NCBI RefSeq assembly: GCF_025699485.1
Contig: NZ_JANUXN010000002.1
Location: forward strand, 1-64,000
Source: Thauera carbonicopians
GTDB taxonomy: Bacteria; Pseudomonadota; Gammaproteobacteria; Burkholderiales; Rhodocyclaceae
DNA length: 64,000 bases
Reading direction: 5' to 3'
Shown here: positions 29,745 through 39,104 of the stretch, piece after piece
How the letters are laid out: the number at the start of each line of letters is the position of its first letter
How positions within the stretch are numbered: position 1 is the first letter of the stretch
Notes under the pieces: model-generated
The model's database searches: none
Seen by the model: the letters and a program-made list of their open reading frames with translations, nothing else
What the model was told of the DNA's origin: nothing
Position numbers and translations under genes: made by a program

Positions 29745-30274
29745 GCGCCCCGCGCGCCGGCAGGTTCTTCCAGGGCGATGCAGTGGAGCATGGCCTGGCT
29801 CATGTACTTGGTGACCATGCGTTCGCTGACCTTGAGGCGCCGGGCAATTTCGGCGTAGCTCAGCCCTTCGATGCGGGCGAGGATGAAAGTGGTGCGCGGC
29901 TTGTCCGGCAGGGCGTCGATCATGGCGCAGATGTCGTACAGGGTTTCGAGCACGATGGCGCAGTGCTCGGCGGATGGGACGACGTCCGGCGGCGCGCCGG
30001 CCAGGGCCTTGGCCCAGGCGCGCTCGATGTCGATGCGCCGCCAGTGGTCGATGACGACGCAGTTGGCGATGCGGTTGAGGAAGGCGCGCGGTTCGCGGAT
30101 GGCCTGCAGCGAGTGCAGGGACTGGGCCATCAAGCGCACGAAGACGTCCTGCGCAAGGTCGGCGGCGCAGTCGGCGCTGCCGACCTTGCCGCCCAGCCTT
30201 GCCTGCAGCCAGCCGTGGTGGCCGGCGTATAGCTCGTGGATGATGCGATGGCGGGGGGCGTCGGGGTTGGGCAT
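29741..30274 (-). CDS. FecI-type ECF sigma factor
   Basis: A 177-residue ECF sigma factor. Region 2 is seen in DLAQDVFVRLMAQ and AFLNRIANCVVIDHWRR. Region 4 is ALPDKPRTTFILARIEGLSYAEIARRL with the following helix-turn-helix. It should direct transcription of the TonB receptor gene when the receptor is loaded. The start MPNPDAP at 30274 is chosen because upstream codons run through the AT-rich promoter. A Fur-box-like site is just upstream. Confidence 0.92.
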   Translation of the reverse strand: MPNPDAPRHRIIHELYAGHHGWLQARLGGKVGSADCAADLAQDVFVRLMAQSLHSLQAIREPRAFLNRIANCVVIDHWRRIDIERAWAKALAGAPPDVVPSAEHCAIVLETLYDICAMIDALPDKPRTTFILARIEGLSYAEIARRLKVSERMVTKYMSQAMLHCIALEEPAGARGA

Positions 30275-30289
30275 GGCGCTGCATTCGTG

Positions 30290-30313
30290 GCAAATAGGAA
30301 TGATTTTCGATTG
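30290..30313 (-). promoter_or_regulatory. Possible Fur site upstream of the FecI-type sigma factor
   Basis: The segment contains AATGATTTTC with flanking GCAAATAGG and GATTG, a partial match to the Fur consensus (about 10 of 19 positions by eye). It ends 16 bases upstream of the sigma-factor ATG. Fur control is usual for fecI-type genes, so the site is plausible but weak. Confidence 0.35.
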
Positions 30314-30421
30314 TATTTGTGTTTTGGTGGTAAGGACAAAAAATGTGCCGGCTGGCTGGCGTGTGTGGCTCCGGATGAAGATGCCGTCCTCTGGCGCTTG
30401 GCGGCACGTGATGAGGGTTTT

Positions 30422-30447
30422 TTGGTGTATTGTCACTAAATCACCAA
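30422..30447 (+). promoter_or_regulatory. Inverted repeat before the antitoxin gene, possible autoregulatory operator
   Basis: TTGGTG (30422-30427) and CACCAA (30442-30447) form a dyad with a 14-base spacer, immediately before the antitoxin start. Ribbon-helix-helix antitoxins repress their own promoter from such dyads. It sits in the AT-rich shared region with the divergent sigma-factor gene. Confidence 0.35.
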
Positions 30448-30464
30448 CTATGAGAGATCGGATC

Positions 30465-30710
30465 ATGAGCCGTCTGACCATCACCTTGCCGGATGACCGC
30501 TATCTTGCGCTAAAGGAAGCCTCGGCACGTCGCGGTAAAACCATTGGCCAGATCATCGATGAAAGCCTGGAGTTGTATGGCATCAAATCACGAGAAAGCG
30601 CGCAGGAACTGGTGCGGCGCGCTCGCGCTCGCAGTGCTTTGACCGAGGATGAGGCAATGGCCGTAGCGCGGGAAGAAGTGCGTGCCGTACGCAGCGACAG
30701 GGCCGCATGA
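30465..30710 (+). CDS. Ribbon-helix-helix antitoxin
   Basis: An 81-residue protein starting MSRLTITLPDDRYLALKEAS, a CopG/Arc-type DNA-binding beta strand and helices, followed by GKTIGQIIDESLELYG. The C-terminal 40 residues are charged and would wrap the toxin. ATG at 30465 fits the family start; an ATG at 30450 is possible. The last four bases overlap the toxin start (ATGA). Confidence 0.85.
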   Translation: MSRLTITLPDDRYLALKEASARRGKTIGQIIDESLELYGIKSRESAQELVRRARARSALTEDEAMAVAREEVRAVRSDRAA

Positions 30711-31150
30711 CACGGCGCGTCCGTTTGGCGCCGGCGATCATCGATACGAATGTTCTTGTCGCGGGTCTGTTGAGCGGTAACGATCAGTCGCCTGTGGTGC
30801 GTATCCTCGATGCCATGCTGGCGGGTTGGCTTCCTTTCGTGCTCTCCGAGGAATTGCTGACCGAATACCGAAATGTGTTGTTGCGCCCCAAGTTACGCAA
30901 ACTGCATGGTCTGGAAGTTGCCGAAATCGACGACATCCTGACCGACCTCGCACAGCTCGCCATTGTACTGGCGCCACCACGGGGGGAGCAGCACGCTCCC
31001 GATGCCGGTGACCAGTTGCTCTGGAATCTGCTTGAAGCCCGCTCTGAATTCGTGCTGGTTACCGGCGACAAGCTGTTGCTGGATGATGAGGCGATGGCGG
31101 GGAGGGTGCTGACGCCGAGTGAATTCATGGCGGAATTCTTCGAGGCATGA
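30707..31150 (+). CDS. PIN-domain toxin
   Basis: A 147-residue PIN-domain protein of the COG1569 group. The metal-binding acidic residues are seen in IIDTNVLVAGLLSG, SEELLTEY, DAGDQLLWNLLEA and VTGDKLLL. PIN toxins are Mg-dependent RNases. The overlap with the RHH antitoxin gene marks a type II toxin-antitoxin pair. It sits at the edge of the accessory block next to ilvC. Confidence 0.88.
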   Translation: MTRRVRLAPAIIDTNVLVAGLLSGNDQSPVVRILDAMLAGWLPFVLSEELLTEYRNVLLRPKLRKLHGLEVAEIDDILTDLAQLAIVLAPPRGEQHAPDAGDQLLWNLLEARSEFVLVTGDKLLLDDEAMAGRVLTPSEFMAEFFEA

Positions 31151-31201
31151 TCCAGAGGCGGATCTTGGCGGCGTCGCTGCCGCGTCCGGCAGCGGACAAA
31201 T

Positions 31202-31236
31202 AAAAAGGCCGGAGCCGCATGATGCGGTTCCGGCCT
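31202..31236 (-). terminator. Terminator after ilvC
   Basis: Arms AGGCCGGAGCCGC (31206-31218) and GCGGTTCCGGCCT (31224-31236) pair with one G-U. On the minus strand the stem is followed by a run of T's (A's at 31202-31206 on the plus strand). It ends the ilvB-ilvH-ilvC operon and may also serve the convergent PIN gene. Confidence 0.85.
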
Positions 31237-31262
31237 CTGTGCGCCGCAAGGGCGCGCGAAGA

Positions 31263-32802
<1,540 letters not shown>

Positions 32803-32820
32803 GGTGTGTTCGGTCCTGGA

Positions 32821-34533
32821 TTAGAGGTCTTCGGCGGACAGGATCATCTCGGTGAGGCCCTTGCCGCCCTGCACCATCGGGTAGACGTTCTCGGTCGGGT
32901 CAACCTGGAAGTCGAGGAACACGAGCTCGTTCTTGTGCGTGGTGAAGGCCTCGCGCAGCGCGCCTTCGACGTCAGAGGGCTTGTCGATGCGGATGCCGAC
33001 GTGGCCGTAGGACTCGGCCAGCTTGGCGAAGTCGGGCAGCGAATCCATGTAGGACTCGGAGTAGCGGCCGCCGTGGAACAGCTGCTGCCACTGGCGCACC
33101 ATGCCCAGGTAGCGGTTGTTCAGGTTGCAGATCTTGATCGGCAGGCGGAACTGCTTGCAGGTCGACAGTTCCTGGATGTTCATCTGGATCGAGGCTTCAC
33201 CGGTGATGCAGGCGACCTGCATGTCCGGGTGGGCGAGCTGCGCACCCATCGCATAAGGCATGCCGACGCCCATCGTGCCCAGGCCGCCGGAGTTGAGCCA
33301 GCGGCGCGGCTTGGTGAAGGGGTAGTACTGCGCAGCCCACATCTGGTGCTGGCCGACGTCGGAGGTGACGATGGCTTCGCCGCCGGTCACTTCCCACAGC
33401 TTCTGCACGACGAACTGCGGCTTGATGATCTCGTCCGAGTTCTTGTAGACCATGCAGTTGCGGCCGCGCCATTCGTCGACCTGCTTCCACCAGGCGGCGA
33501 GCGCCTCGGGGTTGGGGCGGGCTTCGCCGCTTTCGAGCTGGCGGATCATCTCCTCCAGCACTTCCTTGACGTCGCCGACGATGGGCACGTCGACCTTGAC
33601 CCGCTTCGAGATCGACGACGGGTCGATGTCGATGTGGATGATCTTGCGCGGTTCTTCGGCGAAGTGCGAAGGCAGGCCGATGACGCGGTCGTCGAAGCGG
33701 GCGCCGACGGCCAGCAGCACGTCGGAGTAGTGCATCGCCATGTTGGCTTCGTAGGTGCCGTGCATGCCCGGCATGCCGAGGTACTGGCGGTCGCCGGCCG
33801 GGTAGCCGCCCAGGCCCATCAGGGTGTTGGTGATCGGGTAGCCGAGCAGGCGGGTGAGCTTGGTCAGCTGTTCGGCCGCGTTCGACAGCACCACGCCGCC
33901 GCCGGTGTAGATCATCGGCCGCCTGGCTTCGAGCAGCAGTTGCACGGCCTTCTTGATCTGGCCCGAATGGCCCTTGACCACCGGGTTGTACGAGCGCATC
34001 GAGATATCCTTCGGATACTCGTACTCGCACTTGTGCATCGACACGTCCTTGGGAATGTCGACCAGCACCGGGCCGGGGCGGCCGGTCTTCGCCAGGTAGA
34101 AGGCTTTCTTGATCGTCGACGCGATCTCGCGCACGTCCTTGACCAGGAAGTTGTGCTTGACGCAGGGCCGGGTGATGCCGACGGTGTCGACTTCCTGGAA
34201 GGCGTCCTGGCCGATGGCGGCAGTGGGCACCTGGCCGGAGATGATCACCAGCGGAATCGAATCACAGAAGGCGGTGGCGATGCCGGTGACGGCATTGGTC
34301 GCGCCCGGACCGGAAGTCACCAGCGCGACGCCGACCTGCTCGGTGCTGCGCGCATAGCCGTCGGCAGCGTGTACCGCGGCCTGCTCGTGGCGCACCAGCA
34401 CGTGGCGCACGGATTCCTGCTGGAACAGCGCGTCGTAGATATACAGTACTGCACCGCCGGGATAGCCGAAGACGTACTCGACCTTTTCTTCCTGAAGGCA
34501 CCTGATTACAATTTCGGCTCCGGTAAGCACCAT
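32821..34533 (-). CDS. ilvB: Acetolactate synthase catalytic subunit
   Basis: A 570-residue ThDP enzyme joining two pyruvates, or pyruvate and 2-oxobutyrate. Conserved are VFGYPGGAVL, RHEQAAVHAADGYAR with the catalytic Glu, and the LNNRYLGMVRQWQQ region. The ThDP-binding motif reads TGEASIQMN where GDGS is commonest; from memory, related Betaproteobacteria have GEG or GEA forms. The start MVLTGAEIV at 34533 fits the family. It could also be named ilvI or ilvG by homology. Confidence 0.97.
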   Translation of the reverse strand: MVLTGAEIVIRCLQEEKVEYVFGYPGGAVLYIYDALFQQESVRHVLVRHEQAAVHAADGYARSTEQVGVALVTSGPGATNAVTGIATAFCDSIPLVIISGQVPTAAIGQDAFQEVDTVGITRPCVKHNFLVKDVREIASTIKKAFYLAKTGRPGPVLVDIPKDVSMHKCEYEYPKDISMRSYNPVVKGHSGQIKKAVQLLLEARRPMIYTGGGVVLSNAAEQLTKLTRLLGYPITNTLMGLGGYPAGDRQYLGMPGMHGTYEANMAMHYSDVLLAVGARFDDRVIGLPSHFAEEPRKIIHIDIDPSSISKRVKVDVPIVGDVKEVLEEMIRQLESGEARPNPEALAAWWKQVDEWRGRNCMVYKNSDEIIKPQFVVQKLWEVTGGEAIVTSDVGQHQMWAAQYYPFTKPRRWLNSGGLGTMGVGMPYAMGAQLAHPDMQVACITGEASIQMNIQELSTCKQFRLPIKICNLNNRYLGMVRQWQQLFHGGRYSESYMDSLPDFAKLAESYGHVGIRIDKPSDVEGALREAFTTHKNELVFLDFQVDPTENVYPMVQGGKGLTEMILSAEDL

Positions 34534-34571
34534 CGCAAACTCACTCGACAAGTCGTTTGAAGAAACGCGCA

Positions 34572-34600
34572 ACGTTACCGGCCACGGCGGGTTTGGTCAA
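34572..34600 (-). promoter_or_regulatory. Candidate promoter for ilvBHC
   Basis: On the minus strand TTGACC (34595-34600), a 17-base spacer and TAACGT (34572-34577) lie 39 bases upstream of the ilvB start. The -35 matches 5 of 6 and the -10 only 3 of 6. No leader peptide rich in branched-chain codons was seen in the short upstream region. Confidence 0.3.
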
Positions 34601-34666
34601 GGCGGACAAGGGGTGTTCCGGCGCCCGTACCGCTTCGCACATCGATCGACCCCTCCGGACTCTTCC

Positions 34667-35170
34667 ATGAAGCGCAATCCCGAACGCCATTCCGCCGCCG
34701 CCAAGGCCTCGACTGCATCTGCCGGCACCGGCGAGCGCCCGCGCGTCGAACTTGCCAGTTTCCGCAGGCGGCTGGCCAGCATGCTGTACGAATCGATGCT
34801 GCTGCTCGGCGTGCTGGCACTGACCTTTCTCGTTCCTTACCTGATGCTCGGCGTCGGCTTCGAGATCGCGCCGCCGGGCTGGTTCGCCTGGCTGCACATC
34901 TTCGTCGTGCTGGGCGCCTATTTCGTCTGGTACTGGCGCCGCCACGGCCAGACGCTGGCGATGCAGACCTGGCGCCTGAAGCTGGTCGATGCCGACGGCC
35001 GCGGCCTGAGCCTTGGCCGCTGCTGGCTGCGTTACGCATTGTGCTGGCCTTCGGTGCTGCTGTTCGGCGTCGGCCTGCTGTGGGCGCTGATCGACCGCGA
35101 TCGGCAGTTCCTGCACGATCGCCTGGTGGGCTCCTGCATCGTGCTGATGCCGCCCGCCGTCAAGAAGTGA
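34667..35170 (+). CDS. RDD family membrane protein
   Basis: A 167-residue protein with three hydrophobic segments. The RDD-type signature is seen in ASFRRRLASMLYESMLLL, the QTLAMQTWRLKLVDADG segment and the DRDRQFLHDRLVGS end. Function of the family is mostly unknown, though some members affect ion exchange. It is divergent from ilvB. Confidence 0.88.
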   Translation: MKRNPERHSAAAKASTASAGTGERPRVELASFRRRLASMLYESMLLLGVLALTFLVPYLMLGVGFEIAPPGWFAWLHIFVVLGAYFVWYWRRHGQTLAMQTWRLKLVDADGRGLSLGRCWLRYALCWPSVLLFGVGLLWALIDRDRQFLHDRLVGSCIVLMPPAVKK

Positions 35171-35303
35171 GCGGGCCGCAGGCCGCATTCCGCATCGCAC
35201 TCGAGGAACTTTTGCTGTGCCGGCGGAGTAGCATCGGGTATGCGATCCACTTCGTGGCGTGGGATGCCCGCTTGACAGGCGGGTAGCTCCGTCCTGGCAA
35301 ATC

Positions 35304-38066
35304 ATGTCGTCCGCACCTTCTTCCTCAGCGCCCGTTTCATCTTTCGAACTCGTATCCGATCCTCACGCCCGAGCGGCGGATGACTGTCTGGCCGCGCTCG
35401 GCGTCGACCGTGACGCTGGGCTGGACGCCGCCGAGGCCGCGGCGCGGCTGGTGCGGCACGGTCCCAACACGCTGCCCGAACCGCCGCGCAACGGCCCGTT
35501 GAAGCGCTTCCTGCTGCAGTTCCACAACGTCCTCATCTACGTATTGCTGGCGGCCGGCGTGATCACGCTGCTGCTCGGCCATCACGTCGATTCGGGCGTG
35601 ATCTTCGGTGTCGTGCTGATCAACGCCGTCATCGGCTTCCTGCAGGAGGGCAAGGCCGAGCGCGCGCTCGACGCCATCCGCGACATGCTGTCGCCCCATG
35701 CCCAGGTCCTGCGTGACGGCCGGCGGCAGGAAGTGGATGCCGCCGAGCTGGTGCCGGGTGATCTGGTCTTCCTCGCCTCGGGCGACAAGGTGCCAGCCGA
35801 CCTGCGCCTGATCGAGGCCCGCAGCCTGCGCATCGAAGAAGCGGTGCTGACCGGCGAGGCGCTGGCGGTGGAGAAGTCGCCCGAGCCGGTCGCCGCCGAC
35901 GCCAGCCTCGGCGACCGCCGCTCGATGGCTTATTCGGGCACGCTCGTCACCTACGGCCAGGGCTGCGGCGTGGTCGTCGCCACCGGTGCCGGCAGCGAGA
36001 TCGGCCGCATCAGCGCCATGCTCCAGTCGGTCGAATCGATGACCACGCCCTTGCTGCGGCAGATGGCGGGTTTCAGCACGATGCTGACCTGGGTGGTGCT
36101 GGCCATCGCGCTCGCTGCCTTTGCTTTCGGTACCCTGCTGCGCGGCTATGCGCCGGGCGAGATGTTCCTGGCCGCGGTCAGCCTGGCCGTGGCGGCGATC
36201 CCGGAAGGGCTGCCGGCGGTCATGACGATCACGCTCGCCATCGGCGTGCAGCGCATGGCGCGGCGGCGCGCCATCATCCGCCGCCTGCCGGCGGTCGAGG
36301 CGCTCGGCTCGGTCACCGTCATCTGCTCCGACAAGACCGGCACGCTGACGCGCAACGAAATGACGGTGCAGCGCGTCATCACCGCCGAAGGCAATCTGGA
36401 CGTCAGCGGCGTCGGTTATGCGCCGCATGGCGGTTTCGAGCACGACGGACGTGAATTGCTGCCCAAAGAGGCACCCTTGCTTGCCCGGATCGGCCGTGCC
36501 GCGCTGTTGTGCAACGATGCCGAACTGAACCTCGACGGCGATTCCTGGCAGATGGTCGGCGACCCCACCGAAGGCGCGCTGGTCACGCTGGCGCTGAAGG
36601 CCGGCATCGATCCCCATCGGCAGCACGAAGAACTGCCGCGCGACGACCTCATTCCTTTCGAATCCGAGCACCGCTTCATGGCCACGCTGCACCACGACCA
36701 GTGCGGCGAAACCTGGATCATGCTGAAAGGCGCGCCGGAGCGGGTGCTGTCGATGTGTGCCACTTGCGCCGGCCTCGATGGCCAACCGCTGCCGCTGGAC
36801 GCCGATGTCTGGCAGCAGCGTATGGACGTGGCCGCTACCCGCGGCATGCGCCTGCTGGCGGTGGCCGAACGGCAGGTGCCGGGCCGGTTGAACAGCTTGT
36901 GCTTCGACGACGTGGAGCAGAGCGGCTTCGCGCTGCTGGCGGTGCTCGGCATCACCGACCCGCCGCGAGACGAAGCCGTGCGCGCGGTGCAGGCCTGTCT
37001 CGGTGCGGGCATCCGGGTCAAGATGATCACCGGCGACCATGCCGCCACCGCACGCGCCATCGGCCAGCAGCTCGGCCTCGCGCAGGAAGTCCGCGCCCTC
37101 ACCGGCACCGAGATCGAAGGCATGGACGATAGGGCGCTGGCCCGTGCCGTGCAGCAAACGGAAATCTTCGCCCGCGCCAGCCCTGAGCACAAACTGCGCC
37201 TGGTGCAGGCCATGCAGGCCAACGGCGAAGTGGTGGCGATGACCGGCGACGGCGTCAATGATGCGCCTGCGCTGAAGCGCGCCGACGTCGGCGTCGCAAT
37301 GGGCCAGAAAGGCACCGAAGCCGCCAAGGAGGCGGCGGAAATGGTGCTCGCCGACGACAACTTCGCCTCGGTCGCGGCCGCGGTCGAGGAAGGAAGAACG
37401 GTCTACGACAACCTGAAGAAAGCCGTCGCCTACATCCTGCCCACCAACATCGGCCAGGCCGGCATCGTCTTCTTCGCCGTGCTGTTCGGTCTGACGATGC
37501 CGATCACGCCGGCGCAGATCCTGTGGGTCAACATGATCACCGCGGTCACGCTGGCGCTGGCGCTCGCTTTCGAGGACGCCGAGCCCGACATCATGCAGCG
37601 CCGCCCGCGTGACCCGCGCGAGCCCTTGTTGACGCGCTTCCTGATGTGGCGCATCGTCTTCGTCGGCCTGCTGCTGGTGGCCGGCGGTATGGGGCTGTTC
37701 CTGTGGGAACTGCAACAAGGCGCCAGCCTCGCCGCCGCCCGCACTGCGGCAGTCAACGCCGTGCTGATAGGCGAAGTGTTCTACCTCTTCAACATGCGCA
37801 GCCTGACCGGTTCGGTGCTGAGCCGCGCCGGTTTCTTCGGCAACCGCTACGTGCTGTGGGCCATCGGCCTGCTGCTGGTCTGCCAGGTGCCGTTCACCTA
37901 CCTGCCGGCGATGCAGGCGCTGTTCGGCACCGAAGGGTTGGGGCTGGATGCGTGGTTGCGGATTCTCGGTTTCGGGGTGGCGGTGCTGCTGCTGGTGGAA
38001 GTGGAGAAGGCGGTGGTGCGGGGGTGGGAAGCCCGACATGCATCGCAAGGAGCGAGCGGTTCATGA
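35304..38066 (+). CDS. P2-type cation-transporting ATPase (Ca2+-ATPase-like)
   Basis: A 920-residue pump with the N-terminal cation-ATPase domain and ten membrane helices. The phosphorylation motif SDKTGTLT has Asp343. Helix 4 has PEGLP (300-304), the hinge is TGDGVND (647-653), and helix 6 contains NMITAVTLALALAFE. These ion-site features fit Ca2+/Mn2+ or P2A-like pumps, but the ion is not certain. The actuator motif reads TGEA (183-186) where most P-type ATPases have TGES. The stop codon overlaps the ATG of the TIR-PCD gene (ATGA), indicating translational coupling. Confidence 0.93.
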   Translation: MSSAPSSSAPVSSFELVSDPHARAADDCLAALGVDRDAGLDAAEAAARLVRHGPNTLPEPPRNGPLKRFLLQFHNVLIYVLLAAGVITLLLGHHVDSGVIFGVVLINAVIGFLQEGKAERALDAIRDMLSPHAQVLRDGRRQEVDAAELVPGDLVFLASGDKVPADLRLIEARSLRIEEAVLTGEALAVEKSPEPVAADASLGDRRSMAYSGTLVTYGQGCGVVVATGAGSEIGRISAMLQSVESMTTPLLRQMAGFSTMLTWVVLAIALAAFAFGTLLRGYAPGEMFLAAVSLAVAAIPEGLPAVMTITLAIGVQRMARRRAIIRRLPAVEALGSVTVICSDKTGTLTRNEMTVQRVITAEGNLDVSGVGYAPHGGFEHDGRELLPKEAPLLARIGRAALLCNDAELNLDGDSWQMVGDPTEGALVTLALKAGIDPHRQHEELPRDDLIPFESEHRFMATLHHDQCGETWIMLKGAPERVLSMCATCAGLDGQPLPLDADVWQQRMDVAATRGMRLLAVAERQVPGRLNSLCFDDVEQSGFALLAVLGITDPPRDEAVRAVQACLGAGIRVKMITGDHAATARAIGQQLGLAQEVRALTGTEIEGMDDRALARAVQQTEIFARASPEHKLRLVQAMQANGEVVAMTGDGVNDAPALKRADVGVAMGQKGTEAAKEAAEMVLADDNFASVAAAVEEGRTVYDNLKKAVAYILPTNIGQAGIVFFAVLFGLTMPITPAQILWVNMITAVTLALALAFEDAEPDIMQRRPRDPREPLLTRFLMWRIVFVGLLLVAGGMGLFLWELQQGASLAAARTAAVNAVLIGEVFYLFNMRSLTGSVLSRAGFFGNRYVLWAIGLLLVCQVPFTYLPAMQALFGTEGLGLDAWLRILGFGVAVLLLVEVEKAVVRGWEARHASQGASGS

Positions 38067-38992
38067 GTAAGCCGACCAAGGCCATCGCCAGCGGAGAAAA
38101 CTCAGTGCAGCCATTTACCTTCTTTATCAGCTACCGGCGCCAGGACACCGCTCCAATCGCCCTTTTGTTGAAGAGCGAAATAGAGAAGCGCCTGCAGTTC
38201 GTCCGTGTATCGGTCGACGTCGAAGAGATGGCGCCGGGTGACCGATTCCCGGACCGCCTGCGGAGTTTGATCGACGGTGCCCATGCGACGATCGCCCTTA
38301 TCGGAAAGCACTGGATGCCCGGGAGTGAGATGTCTCGAGGGAGTCCGGCTGTGCCGGACTGGGTCGTTGAAGAGTTGATCCATTCGCGAACGGCTCCGAT
38401 CGGCTTGCCTGAAGCGGATCGTTTCGGCCTTGAAGAGCGTGCAATCATTCCGCTTTTTGCCGATTGCGAAAGAGGTTTTCACAGGTTTGAGCTTCGACCC
38501 GAGCTTGCCTTCCTGGCCGATCTCCATTCCGAATACATCGATTATGCAGGGTGGCCGTCTGCAATCGGCCCGCTTCTGGACAGGCTTGCGGTCAAGCTTT
38601 CACTGAAGAAGCGGCCTGATGCGGACAGCTATCCAAAGCCTGATCTCGCAAAGGCACGTACTCAACCGCTTTCGGATGTAGAGCTTGCTCAGACTCTCCG
38701 CTATGACGATTTCGAGGGATGGTATATCGACAATTTCGGAAATGCGGAAGTCAGGTATTTGGTCAAGACGTTCAAGTTTCCCCACTTCGACCAGGCCGCC
38801 GAGTTCATGGCGCTGGTTTCCGAGCACTGCAAGGTCCTGGATCATCATCCCGAGTGGCGCAACGTCTTCAACCATGTCATGGTGTCGCTCACCACATGGG
38901 ATGCACATCGACGCGTGACCATTTACGACTTGAATTTGGCGCTTTATATGAACATGGCCGCAAAGACCATGGCAAAGAAGCCTCCCCGGTGA
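38063..38992 (+). CDS. TIR domain fused to a pterin-4a-carbinolamine dehydratase-like domain
   Basis: A 309-residue soluble protein. Residues about 18-180 form a TIR domain: FTFFISYRRQD (18-28), the ALIGKHWMP strand (78-86), and DWVVEELIHS (99-108) carrying the glutamate at the position of the TIR NADase catalytic residue. The IIPLFAD strand follows. Residues about 203-305 match the PCD/DCoH fold: LSDVELAQTL, GW, VKTFKFPHFDQAAEFM, LDHHPEWRNVFNHV (259-272) and YDLNLA. The first two catalytic histidines are present (261, 262), but the third is replaced by W279. GC is clearly lower than in neighbours, suggesting acquisition. The start overlaps the ATPase stop. I know of no established function for this fusion; TIR NADase or signalling controlled by pterin binding or PCD oligomerisation is inference. 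Confidence 0.85.
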   Translation: MSKPTKAIASGENSVQPFTFFISYRRQDTAPIALLLKSEIEKRLQFVRVSVDVEEMAPGDRFPDRLRSLIDGAHATIALIGKHWMPGSEMSRGSPAVPDWVVEELIHSRTAPIGLPEADRFGLEERAIIPLFADCERGFHRFELRPELAFLADLHSEYIDYAGWPSAIGPLLDRLAVKLSLKKRPDADSYPKPDLAKARTQPLSDVELAQTLRYDDFEGWYIDNFGNAEVRYLVKTFKFPHFDQAAEFMALVSEHCKVLDHHPEWRNVFNHVMVSLTTWDAHRRVTIYDLNLALYMNMAAKTMAKKPPR

Positions 38993-39104
38993 TCTGCACA
39001 TCTTGAGTTTCTCGAACCCCTGTGACCGCAAAATCCAGGGCGCCAATTATCTGTTCCTTGCTATGCGCTGGCAGCCCGTCGTCCTCGCTGCGACAATGAC
39101 ACCC

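Noticed and set aside
33184-33210. GEAS in place of GDGS in IlvB as a sign of inactivity
   Set aside because: All other catalytic segments are intact and variant GEG/GEA forms occur, as far as I recall, in related acetolactate synthases.
35337-38048. A 903-codon open frame antisense to the P-type ATPase
   Set aside because: It is a mirror of strong third-position GC bias in the ATPase gene. It is His/Gln/Arg/Ala-rich with no domains.
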